This document shows, piece after piece, positions 14,220 through 21,460 of a stretch of 33,300 nt of DNA. Both the position numbers and the translations under genes were made by a program. Under the pieces are notes generated by a model. The model ran no database searches. It worked only from the letters and a program-made list of their open reading frames with translations, and was not told where the DNA came from. How positions within the stretch are numbered: the stretch's first letter is position 1; each line of letters starts with the position of its first letter. Source of the DNA: Paenibacillus sp. HGH0039 (GTDB taxonomy: Bacteria; Bacillota; Bacilli; Paenibacillales; NBRC-103111). The stretch covers positions 10,144 to 43,443 of the forward strand of contig NZ_KE150414.1 in the NCBI RefSeq assembly GCF_000411255.1, read 5' to 3'.

Positions 14220-14250
14220 AAGCCTCTGTCCTTTGGGATAGAGGCTTTTG
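14220..14250 (+). terminator. Intrinsic terminator of the CRISPR-repeat RNA
   Basis: AAGCCTCTGTCC pairs over 12 bp (one G-U) with GGATAGAGGCTT around a UUUG loop, followed by a short T run. The downstream gene at 14284 would need its own promoter or read-through. Confidence 0.75.
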
Positions 14251-14283
14251 CTATCACACGTCTCCAAAAGGAGTTGAGCCATA

Positions 14284-15414
14284 GTGCCTCCTAAAAAACT
14301 CGACCTTACCGGCCAACGCTTCGGCAGGTTGACTGTGATCTCAGAACTCCCCAAGGAAGGAAGTTCACCTCGTTGGCATTGTGTCTGTGATTGCGGGAAG
14401 ACAAGGAACACGACGACAATACTTCTCCGCCGAGGAGATTGCAATAGTTGCGGATGCCTGCACGACGAGTATCTTGCTGAACGCCATTCAAAGACCGACA
14501 CAGACATAACCGGGAAACGCTTCGGCAAGCTTGTTGCCCTGAATAAAGTTAAAGTCGAAGGCAAAAAATCCCGCATGTGGCTATGTCAATGCGATTGTGG
14601 CGAACAGAAAACGGCAGCAGCCAGCGAATTAAAAAAGGGACATGTTCGTAGCTGTGGCTGTCTGATTTCGGAACATGTAAACTCTTTTTTTGAAGCAGGA
14701 ACAAACGTCCCTGCTTTGCTTGCAAATACGTTAAGCTCCCGAAACAAAAGCGGAACAAAAGGCGTTCACTTCAATTCCAGAAATAACAAGTGGATGGCAT
14801 ATATCATGTTCCAGAGAAAAAACTATAACCTCGGCAGTTTTGAAAATAAGAGAGATGCAATCCAAGCCAGGAAAGAAGCTGAAGCTCGATTGCACGGAGA
14901 ATTCTTGGAGTGGTATTACTCCCGGAAAGAAAACAAATTAATACCCGAACAACCCAGAAGAAAAAGGAAACACAGCGACGAAGATCTTATACAAAGTCTT
15001 AGGGATGTAGCGAAGCAATTCCCGGACAAGTACCTTACTGTCTGGGATTATGCCTCCGTCTGTAGAAGTCCCACTTATCAAACCATCACGACCCGTTTTG
15101 GTTCGTGGGGAGAGGCTTGCAAAAAAGCCGGGGTACAAACAGTCCCGAGGTCTGATGATGCTGATAAACATCGAAAAGATTATATTAGGGATTACCAGCG
15201 GAGAAAGAAGCAACAATGGATTGCTGAAGGAAAATGTAAAAATTGCGGCGGAGACTGGATTCCGCCGGAGTCGAAACCGGGTAAAAGGAAAGCGTCCTAT
15301 TGTCTAAATTGTCAAAAACGAACCGCAGACAGGCTTAAACGCCGTCAAGAGAAACGATTAGAACTGGCTCAAAGCATAATGCTCATATACGCTATGTTGC
15401 AGTTTTATAAATAA
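14284..15414 (+). CDS. AP2- and homing-repeat-containing DNA-binding protein
   Basis: 376 residues from GTG 14284, about 9 nt after AAAGGAG. Two similar zinc-binding modules come first: RFGRLTVI, WHCVCDCGK, CNSCGCL, then RFGKLVALN, WLCQCDCGE, RSCGCL. An AP2-like domain follows near residues 155-200 (GTKGVHFNSRNNKWMAYIMF), then a homing-endonuclease-associated repeat (HSDEDLIQSLRDVAKQFPDK then ITTRFGSWGEACKKAGV), and a C4 zinc ribbon (CKNCGGDW, YCLNC). No HNH or GIY-YIG catalytic motif is visible, so it may bind DNA without cutting. Its C-terminal half is paralogous to the gene at 15855. Confidence 0.8.
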   Translation: MPPKKLDLTGQRFGRLTVISELPKEGSSPRWHCVCDCGKTRNTTTILLRRGDCNSCGCLHDEYLAERHSKTDTDITGKRFGKLVALNKVKVEGKKSRMWLCQCDCGEQKTAAASELKKGHVRSCGCLISEHVNSFFEAGTNVPALLANTLSSRNKSGTKGVHFNSRNNKWMAYIMFQRKNYNLGSFENKRDAIQARKEAEARLHGEFLEWYYSRKENKLIPEQPRRKRKHSDEDLIQSLRDVAKQFPDKYLTVWDYASVCRSPTYQTITTRFGSWGEACKKAGVQTVPRSDDADKHRKDYIRDYQRRKKQQWIAEGKCKNCGGDWIPPESKPGKRKASYCLNCQKRTADRLKRRQEKRLELAQSIMLIYAMLQFYK

Positions 15415-15483
15415 TTGGGAATAGGCCTTACTTGAAGAACTGTACAATCGAGTCTTATTGGGACAGTAGAGCGAGGTAATACC

Positions 15484-15852
15484 ATGACGAAAAAGAGAAG
15501 ATGGAGCCCCGAAAAGAGAGCCCGATTATCCGAAAGGGGCCAGACTGAAAACTTGAAGTTGGGCACGCTTGCCGCCCAGGTGAACCCAAAGACTGGGCCA
15601 TTTGAAACGAACGAACAAGCTTTGATCTGGGTCCTTAAATCCCCGGAAGGCATAGTTCATGAATTTAGAAATCTTAGCCACTGGACACGGCAGCATGCCG
15701 ACATTCTGCCCGGCACTCCTGAACAAGCTAGGTGCGGTATTATGCAAATTAAAAGGAGTATGCTAGGCAAAACCCGGCGTCCGGTCACTAGTTGGAAGGG
15801 TTGGACCCTTTTAGGTTGGCGCAAACCAGACAATGGGGAAAGTGGGTCATAA
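15484..15852 (+). CDS. Small NUMOD-like phage protein
   Basis: 122 residues, ATG preceded by GCGAGGTAATACC. It has a basic N-terminus (TKKRRWSPEKRARLSERG). The core, ALIWVLKSPEGIVHEFRNLS then GKTRRPVTSWKGWTLLG, looks like the short DNA-binding module attached to phage homing endonucleases, where a segment ending in KGW is typical. There is no nuclease motif. It lies between the two homing-repeat proteins and stops 2 bp before the second one starts, so the three probably form one unit. Confidence 0.65.
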   Translation: MTKKRRWSPEKRARLSERGQTENLKLGTLAAQVNPKTGPFETNEQALIWVLKSPEGIVHEFRNLSHWTRQHADILPGTPEQARCGIMQIKRSMLGKTRRPVTSWKGWTLLGWRKPDNGESGS

Positions 15853-15854
15853 TA

Positions 15855-16715
15855 ATGAGTAAACCACTGGCTAAAACATGGAAGCGTCGAGAGCACTTCC
15901 GTTTACGCGAACAGAAAAGACGTGATGAATGCAAAGAAAATGGCCTCTGCCCTCAGTGTAAGGGACCGTGGATCGAACCATTATTAAAACATCGCGTAAA
16001 GCCGGAGCATTGTCGAAATTGCCAGGATTACTACAGCTACCGCTACCTCAAGAAGAAAAATCCTCCCGACAGCGAACTATTAAGAGTCATACACCGTGTC
16101 ATGATCTTAAGCGAAAAACAGATAACTAAGCCCGTACTGATTGATGCGCTCTCCAAAAAAGCTAAGAAACACGTTCTCGATATCCTTCTCGAACGTCACG
16201 GAAGTTGGATTAAAGTACGCCAGCTCGTGGGTATTATCAAGAAAAAACCACCCAAACTTGAGCGACACCTAACGGGGAATAGATACAGCGATGAAGAGCT
16301 TTTACGTGTTATTCGGGAGGTTGCAGAGCGATTTCCCGGTAAGCACCTTACAGTTTGGGACTATGATTCCGTTAGGAAAACTCCGAGTTTAAAAACAATT
16401 AACGCCCGTTTCGGATCATGGGCAGCTGCCTGCGAAAGAGCAGGCGTGAAAACTGTTCCGAGGTCTTTAATGCCTACCCAAGACCGATATGAATACCTTC
16501 GTTATAAAAGATACTTACTGAATAATCACCTTAAAGCCACCGGACGTTGTGAGCAATGCCACAAAGAATGGATTCCACCAATCACAACACCGGGAAAAGG
16601 AGCGCCTGCATATTGTCTTAACTGTCAGGAACGTGTTAAGGAAAAAAATCGACTCAATAAAGAATTAAAACAAAGCATATTGCTCATATCCGCTATGTTG
16701 CAGTTTTATAATTGA
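15855..16715 (+). CDS. Homing-repeat DNA-binding protein, paralogue of 14284
   Basis: 286 residues from ATG 15855, two bases after the previous stop. An N-terminal C4 zinc site (GLCPQCKGPW, HCRNC) is followed by a degenerate helical repeat (LLERHGSWIKVRQLVG), a clear homing-associated repeat (YSDEELLRVIREVAERFPGK then INARFGSWAAACERAGV) and a second zinc ribbon (CEQCHKEWIPP, YCLNC). From residue about 170 to the end it aligns with the 14284 protein, including VPRS and the last residues LISAMLQFYN. The final 41 bp of the two genes (15370-15410 and 16671-16711) differ at only two positions. No nuclease motif is visible. Confidence 0.75.
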   Translation: MSKPLAKTWKRREHFRLREQKRRDECKENGLCPQCKGPWIEPLLKHRVKPEHCRNCQDYYSYRYLKKKNPPDSELLRVIHRVMILSEKQITKPVLIDALSKKAKKHVLDILLERHGSWIKVRQLVGIIKKKPPKLERHLTGNRYSDEELLRVIREVAERFPGKHLTVWDYDSVRKTPSLKTINARFGSWAAACERAGVKTVPRSLMPTQDRYEYLRYKRYLLNNHLKATGRCEQCHKEWIPPITTPGKGAPAYCLNCQERVKEKNRLNKELKQSILLISAMLQFYN

Positions 16716-17111
16716 TCAAACATTTGAAGAATATCCCTTCCTTGCTATCGGATTGCCTTGGAACTTTAAGGTGAAGGTCTGGCGCTAAGCATCTCGTTTT
16801 TCTCCAACTGCCTGCCTTGTTCTCTGAACAACACTGCGTTGATCCGATCGAACGGTTCTTTACGGATCCGCTGGCACTTTAATGACTCGATTTGCTTCAG
16901 ATGCATGGCCATAGGGAGTACGATGCGGCAGCCGGCGGAAGGCGGTGCTTCCGGAGTCGCTTACTATGTGTTACACTTAATGTGTTGCCTAAGGCAAATT
17001 TCTAAAGATAGAAAAGATCTTTATCGCTGGAACGATAAAGACTCTAAGAAGCAATAGATTCAAGTTGCGTAGATCTACCCGACGTCTGACAAATTAATTT
17101 AAACACGAAAG
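16716..17111. other. Intergenic stretch with a GC-rich repeat fragment
   Basis: No gene is supported. A short GC-rich piece at about 16920-16962 (GCGGCAGCCGGCGGA, then GGTGCTTCCGGAG) matches parts of the ~147-bp repeat and may be a remnant or seed of an array. A hairpin CTTTATCG/CGATAAAG lies at about 17021-17040. Confidence 0.5.
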
Positions 17112-17149
17112 CCCACTTCAGTTCCTCAACTAGATGGTGGGTTTTTTTG
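17112..17149 (+). terminator. Intrinsic terminator before array D
   Basis: CCCAC pairs with GTGGG, with an inner AGTT/AACT stem, followed by seven T. Array D starts within about 10 bp. Confidence 0.8.
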
Positions 17150-17154
17150 TTTCT

Positions 17155-17885
17155 TCGTGGCCACCCGGCGGACGGCGGGCGTGGCCAAGCGAGTTAAGCT
17201 GCAGGCGGGAGAGGACTGTGGTGCTTTCGGATTCTTCTGCCAGGGACGATCGGGATGCGGACGCACCGGTCTCCTTCAACTCCTGGAGATCCGTGGAGCC
17301 GGCGCAGCCGACGCCGGATGGTTGACATGGCCAAGCGAGCTGAGCTGCGGGCGGTGCTTCCGAATTCGCATGCGGGTGGGACGACAGGACGTGCCGGCGC
17401 GGTGTTCCTCCAACTGCAGGCGGGAGCAGACCGCGATGCTTCCGGATTCTTCTGCCGGAGACGTTCGGGATTTGGACACACCGGTCTCCTTTTACTCCTG
17501 GCCTTCTGGAGATCCGCGGAGCCGGCGCGGCCGCCGGCGGACGGTGGATGTGGCCAAACGAGCTGAGCTACAGGCGGGAGAGGATCGTGGTGCTTCCGGA
17601 TTCTTCTGCCGAGGACGATCGGGATGCGTACAGACCGGTCTCCTTCGACTCTTGGCCTCCTGGAGATCCTCGGAATCGGCGCGGCAGCCGGCGGACGGAG
17701 GCGTGGCCAAACGAGCTGAGCTGCAGGTGGGTGAGGACCACGGTGCTTCCGGATTCTTCTGCAGGGACGATCGGGATGCGGACGCACCGGCCTCCTTGAG
17801 ATCCCCAGAGCCGACGGACGGAGGCGTGGCCAAGCGAGCCGACCTGCAGGTGACGTATACCGAGGTGCTTCCGGATCTGCACGCC
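17155..17885. repeat. GC-rich repeat array D
   Basis: Landmarks CTGCCAGGGACG, CTGCCGGAGACG, CTGCCGAGGACG and CTGCAGGGACG begin at 17237, 17452, 17606 and 17759 (spacings 215, 154 and 153 bp, the first with an insertion). The core GTGGCCAAGCGAGC and GTGCTTCCGGATTC blocks are related to arrays B, C and E in the same orientation. Here every unit shares the variants GGATTCTTCTGC and GGGATGCGGAC, absent elsewhere, which indicates within-array homogenisation. Open frames across it are not supported as genes. It lies between two terminators. Confidence 0.9.
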
Positions 17886-17920
17886 ATGAAAACCTTACGA
17901 GGGACAATAAAGGCAACAAA

Positions 17921-17955
17921 AAAAGTTCGTCTAATGACGAACTTCATTATTTTTC
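17921..17955. terminator. Bidirectional intrinsic terminator
   Basis: AAGTTCGTC (17923-17931) pairs with GACGAACTT (17936-17944), with an A run before and T-rich sequence after. It ends the leftward operon 17947-18738 and bounds array D. Confidence 0.88.
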
Positions 17956-18114
17956 ATTCACCTGTTTTTTTGCCGCAATATTTTCAATTTCCAGCTGTCT
18001 CTGGGCGTATTCTTTTATTTCCGCTAATGTCATACCCGAGTTGGCTATTTCGGATAGACAATTCATGAGCCTTCTATTCTTTTCTTGGTACTGTTCCAAT
18101 ACAGTCTGTACCAC
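17947..18114 (-). CDS. Small helical protein, 55 residues
   Basis: Starts at GTG 18114, eight bases after GAGGGG, and ends just before the terminator. The product (VQTVLEQYQEKNRRLMNCLS through AEIKEYAQRQLEIENIAAKK) is helical and charged with coiled-coil character. I know no family. It is the last gene of a leftward operon with the Spo0E-like gene and a small membrane protein, so it may share their role. Confidence 0.65.
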   Translation of the reverse strand: MVQTVLEQYQEKNRRLMNCLSEIANSGMTLAEIKEYAQRQLEIENIAAKKQVNEK

Positions 18115-18145
18115 TTAAACATCCCCTCTCAATTAGAATTGTAGA

Positions 18146-18331
18146 TCAGTGATATACATATGTAATTCCACGCGTTTCTCCGCTCTTACTTGAGGCAACT
18201 TTGTAAAATACCGGAGTAGGTTCAGAAGAGTACCCCGCCTCAATTTTACGATGTTCGATAAGAACTTTCAAAGCGTAAAGTGCCCCCAGAAACAAAATTA
18301 CTCCGATACCAAACCAAATAAGATCAAGCAT
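18146..18331 (-). CDS. Small single-pass membrane protein
   Basis: 61 residues; the ATG at 18331 has GGGAGAG upstream and overlaps the Spo0E-like gene by 8 bp. The N-terminus LIWFGIGVILFLGALYALKV is one transmembrane helix, followed by a polar, probably cytoplasmic, tail. The family is unknown. Coupling to the phosphatase gene suggests it acts with it. Confidence 0.7.
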   Translation of the reverse strand: MLDLIWFGIGVILFLGALYALKVLIEHRKIEAGYSSEPTPVFYKVASSKSGETRGITYVYH

Positions 18332-18479
18332 TATTAAACTCTCCCTTCATATATTCATTTAGCAGCTCGTCCAACTGCTGAGACTTTTCTATTACAACAG
18401 GATGGCAAATGCCGTGCTCATCTGCCAATGTATTGAGCTCCAGCCTTAATAGTTCAATGTGCTGTTGAAGGTTTAACAT
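18324..18479 (-). CDS. Spo0E-like aspartyl-phosphate phosphatase
   Basis: 51 residues. The pattern IELLRLELNTLADE followed by VVIEKSQQLDELLNEYM matches the Spo0E family, with the SQxLD motif near residue 33 that contacts the response regulator. Family members dephosphorylate Spo0A~P (or related regulators) and delay sporulation. The start is ATG 18479 with GGAGG upstream, inside the end of the previous gene (26-bp overlap). Carried on a mobile element, it may keep the host growing. Regulation is probably through the palindromic operators at 18774-18842. Confidence 0.85.
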   Translation of the reverse strand: MLNLQQHIELLRLELNTLADEHGICHPVVIEKSQQLDELLNEYMKGEFNNA

Positions 18480-18738
18480 CTTTGGACGTTCCTCCTTCTG
18501 CAAGGCTTTTCACTTTGAGATAGCTGTTAGCAGCGTACACCATAAAATCATTGAGGTTATATTCCATCAGCTCCATTATTTCGTCAGCTGCCTCAGTAGT
18601 GTTGCAGCCTTCTATCAATGTTTTAACTACTACCTCGTTGCTAACGATATTCCACTCACCTCCGAAAAAAATTACTTGAACACCTTCATATTTAATTTTT
18701 TTCTCTAAACGATCCTTCAGAATATGTATACTGTTCAT
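18454..18738 (-). CDS. Unknown protein, first gene of the Spo0E operon
   Basis: 94 residues; ATG with AGGAG 7 nt upstream. It has an amphipathic alpha/beta start (HILKDRLEKKIKYEGVQVIF) and a helical middle (TTEAADEIMELMEYNLNDFM). No family is recognised. It overlaps the Spo0E-like gene, which implies translational coupling. The promoter region directly upstream carries three palindromic operators. Confidence 0.7.
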   Translation of the reverse strand: MNSIHILKDRLEKKIKYEGVQVIFFGGEWNIVSNEVVVKTLIEGCNTTEAADEIMELMEYNLNDFMVYAANSYLKVKSLAEGGTSKDVKPSTAH

Positions 18739-18773
18739 TTCGCAACTCCTCGTATATCTTTACATGAGTAGGT

Positions 18774-18842
18774 ACAACGCTTTTCGTTGTACATACAACG
18801 TTTAACGTTGTGTTAATATTAATATACAACGTTTAACGTTGT
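18774..18842. promoter_or_regulatory. Three palindromic operators ACAACGnnnnnCGTTGT
   Basis: ACAACGTTTAACGTTGT is found twice exactly (18795-18811 and 18826-18842) and once as ACAACGCTTTTCGTTGT (18774-18790). Centres are 21 and 31 bp apart, two and three helical turns, so bound dimers lie on one face of DNA. They sit between the leftward Spo0E operon and the XRE gene at 18909, which is the likely binder. An extended -10 (TGGTATGAT, ending 18890) may serve the XRE gene. Confidence 0.8.
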
Positions 18843-18908
18843 AAATCAAGATAGTTGCCACTATTTACGTAGTATTTTTTATGGTATGATTAACTTGAGG
18901 TGACGACT

Positions 18909-19238
18909 TTGAAAATTTACTTTACTCTTAAAGACATTTTGGATGCCCGAAGTATATCTCCACGACAATTTTCATTGGATACTGGGATACGTGATGGAAC
19001 CGTGTACGATATTTGTAATAATAAAATTGAACGATTACCTGTTAATATCATTGATAAAATCTCAGAAGTACTCGATATTGAACCAGGGGATTGGATAAAG
19101 CACAGAAAAGATAATGCTGAAGTGGATGACCATTTAGCTAGGATCATAGAAATGCTTGAAAAACAAAAAGACCCGTCCAATGTTGAACGAGCTTACCGAA
19201 TTCTCAATGAAGTATTCAAGTGTAAATGTACGGATTAA
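18909..19238 (+). CDS. XRE-family repressor of the Spo0E operon
   Basis: 109 residues from TTG 18909, eight bases after GAGG; an in-frame GTG at 18900 overlaps that site and is less likely. The helix-turn-helix spans residues 5-60 (LKDILDARSISPRQFSLDTG then VYDICNNKIERLPVNIIDKI, VLDIEPGDWI). A helical C-terminal part follows, LARIIEMLEKQKDPSNVERA. It diverges from the Spo0E operon across three palindromic operators and probably represses both directions. The stop overlaps the convergent gene at 19235 by a few bases. Confidence 0.85.
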   Translation: MKIYFTLKDILDARSISPRQFSLDTGIRDGTVYDICNNKIERLPVNIIDKISEVLDIEPGDWIKHRKDNAEVDDHLARIIEMLEKQKDPSNVERAYRILNEVFKCKCTD

Positions 19239-19663
19239 TACAGGGAGGTAAAGGGCGGGGGAGTGCATAGAAAGAGATTTTTTTCACTTTCGTGTAGTAT
19301 TTTTTCAACGTTTTCCCCCAAATATCTCCTTTTGCGTATATCTACATCTGCCGCAATGAGTGACCACAGCAGGCTGAGGCTGCCTCGATAACCGCGACAA
19401 GCATAGGAGGCCGAAATACCGACTTCATTACGCTTCTGTTCATAGACTTTAATTCCCCTGGATCGAAAGAAATTTTTTAAATGAGTCAATTCGATTGTGG
19501 CCAGGTCCATTCCGCGACCTAAAGCATCGACATAAGGCTGAGGAGATTTTAGAGCCTGCTTCATGACCTCGGAGTCACGTTCAAACACCGTCAGGACGAT
19601 CGGTATTAACACATACTCTTTGATAAAGGAGACTTCCTCGCTGGTTGCATATCCTCTGCTCAT
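19235..19663 (-). CDS. Conserved phage/plasmid-type protein of unknown function
   Basis: 142 residues starting MSRGYATSEEVSFIKEYVLI. The layout, including RSRGIKVYEQKRNEVGISAS then YACRGYRGSLSLLWSLIAAD, resembles a group of hypothetical proteins that I associate with Bacillales phages and plasmids. Its function is not known to me. It stands alone, leftward, with its ribosome binding site (AAGGGGGG) just upstream of the ATG. Confidence 0.65.
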   Translation of the reverse strand: MSRGYATSEEVSFIKEYVLIPIVLTVFERDSEVMKQALKSPQPYVDALGRGMDLATIELTHLKNFFRSRGIKVYEQKRNEVGISASYACRGYRGSLSLLWSLIAADVDIRKRRYLGENVEKILHESEKNLFLCTPPPFTSLY

Positions 19664-19765
19664 AGACCCCCCTTAAACAAGAACATTCGTTCCTGTTATT
19701 ATACCAAAAAGGTCCGGGAGTATACACTCAACAATAGGTCTATTTCCTACATATCTAAAAGGGCT

Positions 19766-19807
19766 AAGCAAAAAGAGACCTCTCTTTTAGAGGATCTCTT
19801 TTTGCTT
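19766..19807. terminator. Bidirectional intrinsic terminator
   Basis: AAGCAAAAAGAGA (19766-19778) pairs with TCTCTTTTTGCTT (19795-19807), with an inner CCTCT/AGAGG stem. It ends the small leftward gene at 19807-19959. Confidence 0.85.
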
Positions 19808-19959
19808 CATCTTAAGAATTCCTGCAAGTAGTCTCCAGCCGCAGCGATTGCAATGATCGCGTAAACAACTGCCACAACCCTGCAAACCCCGCGAAATAAC
19901 GAAGCATCACTCTCCTTGCGACGACGTTCCTTCGAATCAATCGTAACTTTTTCTATCAC
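19807..19959 (-). CDS. Small membrane protein, 50 residues
   Basis: Starts at GTG 19959, nine bases after GGAG. A basic N-terminus (EKVTIDSKERRRKESDA) is followed by one transmembrane segment, VVAVVYAIIAIAAAG, and a short polar end. It diverges from the XRE gene at 20122, whose upstream region contains a TGTAC/GTACA inverted repeat (20013-20032). No family is recognised. Confidence 0.6.
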   Translation of the reverse strand: MIEKVTIDSKERRRKESDASLFRGVCRVVAVVYAIIAIAAAGDYLQEFLR

Positions 19960-20121
19960 TTCACTCACTCCACATGTATTTTTAGGAATCTAATACATAT
20001 CATACCATAAATTGTACCATTAAAATAGTACATTGATGAAGTAAATGTATCATTTAAATGGAGTGCATAATTCTTTAAATTTTGACTAGACTCTTATGTA
20101 TTACCAAAGGGTCGGTGTGTT

Positions 20122-20445
20122 ATGAAGAAAAATACGTTACAAGAAATTGGCCAAGCGATCCGGGTTGCTCGTCTGAATGCTGGGTTAACGCAGGAGGATC
20201 TCGCTGAAGCGAGCGGAAAAGAACGTGGCTATATTAGCGACGTAGAGCGCGGAGGAAAAAATGTAACCATCCGAACTCTGGACGACATAGCCGAGGCGCT
20301 CAGCATGGATGCCCTTGATATGATACAGCTATACAGGTCGCAGGATGAGACTATCGCGGCAGTTGTAGCGTTATTGGATGGGGAGAGTGTAGAAGAAAGG
20401 AAACGGCTGCTCGAAATTTTGAAATTGATATGCGGTCGAAAATAA
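20122..20445 (+). CDS. XRE-family regulator
   Basis: 107 residues. Residues 8-64 form a Cro/CI helix-turn-helix: IGQAIRVARLNAGLTQEDLA, then YISDVERGGKNVTIRTLDDI. A short helical tail ending LLEILKLICGRK follows, possibly for dimerisation. The codon use looks more GC-rich than the neighbouring genes. A terminator follows directly. It may control the divergent small membrane protein gene. Confidence 0.85.
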   Translation: MKKNTLQEIGQAIRVARLNAGLTQEDLAEASGKERGYISDVERGGKNVTIRTLDDIAEALSMDALDMIQLYRSQDETIAAVVALLDGESVEERKRLLEILKLICGRK

Positions 20446-20474
20446 TCCAATTCCGAGCGGCCACACTCGGAATT

Positions 20475-20518
20475 AAAAAAGCCAGGATCTCCGATAAATC
20501 GGGACCCTGGCTTTTTTA
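20475..20518 (+). terminator. Intrinsic terminator
   Basis: AAAAAAGCCAGG pairs with CCTGGCTTTTTT, with an inner CCGAT/ATCGG stem. A second hairpin, AATTCCGAG/CTCGGAATT (20449-20474), lies just before it. The A/T flanks make it usable from both sides, including the leftward gene at 20553. Confidence 0.88.
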
Positions 20519-20552
20519 GATATGTTTATTTCCTAATGTACAGAGTGTTAAC

Positions 20553-20711
20553 CTAATCCTCTTTAGTTCCTTTAAGAATCCAAGTGCCAACAAGCCAAAT
20601 AAAAACAAAATTAACAATCATGGATAAAAATGTATCCAGTTTCGTTGAAATAAAAATGACTGCAATTAAAAAAGGGACGGCTAGAAGTATTCTTTGGGTG
20701 CGAGTTTTCAT
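20553..20711 (-). CDS. Small two-helix membrane protein, 52 residues
   Basis: ATG 20711 has GGCGGTGG 5 nt upstream. Two hydrophobic segments, ILLAVPFLIAVIFI and FLSMIVNFVFIWLVGTWIL, surround a short loop. It lies 32 bp downstream of the secreted-protein gene (20744) in the same direction, so an immunity or export partner role is possible. The family is unknown. Confidence 0.65.
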   Translation of the reverse strand: MKTRTQRILLAVPFLIAVIFISTKLDTFLSMIVNFVFIWLVGTWILKGTKED

Positions 20712-20743
20712 TACGTCCACCGCCTTACTACTTATTTCAAAAA

Positions 20744-21460
20744 CTAATTACCATAGTAATCTTTAGTAGTGAGATAAACTTTAGAGCCTAAGTCCACGTG
20801 GGGTTCACTAATTACAGTTTTTTTCAAAATCGTCCGGTAAGGGTCTGCATAAATATCCTCTACATAGTAGTATACATCTCTCCCATAGTAATCACTATAC
20901 GTTTTGTAAAATGTTGTATAAGTATACTTCCAATCTACATGATTGTTAACCCAGCCAGATACGGCAGTGGTGAAACTTCCAATGGCGGCTGTTGTATATA
21001 CATTCTTGGTTAAAATTCCGCCAATGAGTCCAATCGTATTAGTAACAGCCGCTGAGACAAAAGTAATAACATCCTTTTTAACAGCATTTTTATAGTCGTT
21101 TGACTTCCTGCTCAATACAATAGTTTCATTCCCCCAAATTGGATCGGATTTAGGGGAGTAGCTATCAGGGTTAGTCACCGTTTTAGCATTGTGACGATTA
21201 GCCAAGAATTTCTCTGCCTCGGCCCGTACACTTGAATTTTCTTGAAGGATGTCAGAATCCTCTGATCCAGCGGCGATGGTAACACTCACTCCATCTTTTG
21301 TTATGATATCCGTATTAGCGCCGAGTGATTCCGTTGTGTTTTCCTCGACTTTTGAAGTAGATGACGTTGCCTCATGGTTGGGGGAAGCTGCTAAAGCATT
21401 GTACGGAATTGCGGTGACAATAAGTGCGGCGGATAAAGTAGATAGAATAGTTTTCTTCAT
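20744..21460 (-). CDS. Secreted protein of unknown function
   Basis: 238 residues. A typical Sec signal peptide (MKKTILSTLSAALIVTAIPY, cleavage likely after NALA) leads into a Ser/Thr-rich acidic linker. A hydrophobic Gly/Ala-rich stretch follows near residues 140-175 (VITFVSAAVTNTIGLIGGIL), and the C-terminal region is rich in tyrosine (YYGRDVYYYVEDIYADPYRT). The hydrophobic patch in an exported protein could insert in membranes, as in some bacteriocins, but I know no homologue. The ATG follows GGGAGAGAG. It heads a two-gene unit with the small membrane protein at 20553. Confidence 0.7.
   Translation of the reverse strand: MKKTILSTLSAALIVTAIPYNALAASPNHEATSSTSKVEENTTESLGANTDIITKDGVSVTIAAGSEDSDILQENSSVRAEAEKFLANRHNAKTVTNPDSYSPKSDPIWGNETIVLSRKSNDYKNAVKKDVITFVSAAVTNTIGLIGGILTKNVYTTAAIGSFTTAVSGWVNNHVDWKYTYTTFYKTYSDYYGRDVYYYVEDIYADPYRTILKKTVISEPHVDLGSKVYLTTKDYYGN

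Larger units (their letters stand above)
14164..14250 (+). ncRNA. Small RNA carrying a solitary CRISPR repeat (candidate RNA anti-CRISPR)
   Basis: A predicted ~85-nt transcript made of the CRISPR-like repeat (14166-14195), a short hairpin CTTGAAG/CTTCAAG (14199-14205 with 14210-14216) and an intrinsic terminator (14220-14249). It has no open reading frame, no second repeat and no cas genes. This is the layout of solitary repeat units in phages and plasmids, which can work as RNA anti-CRISPRs by occupying Cas proteins with an abortive crRNA-like RNA. The repeat type points to a type I-C target with Cas5 as repeat-binding subunit. The function is inferred. A decayed mini-array is the alternative, but the close-fitting promoter and terminator argue against simple decay. 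Confidence 0.65.

Noticed and set aside
16839-17057. Rightward open frame of 72 codons
   Set aside because: It crosses a GC-rich repeat fragment and a hairpin and lacks a ribosome binding site.
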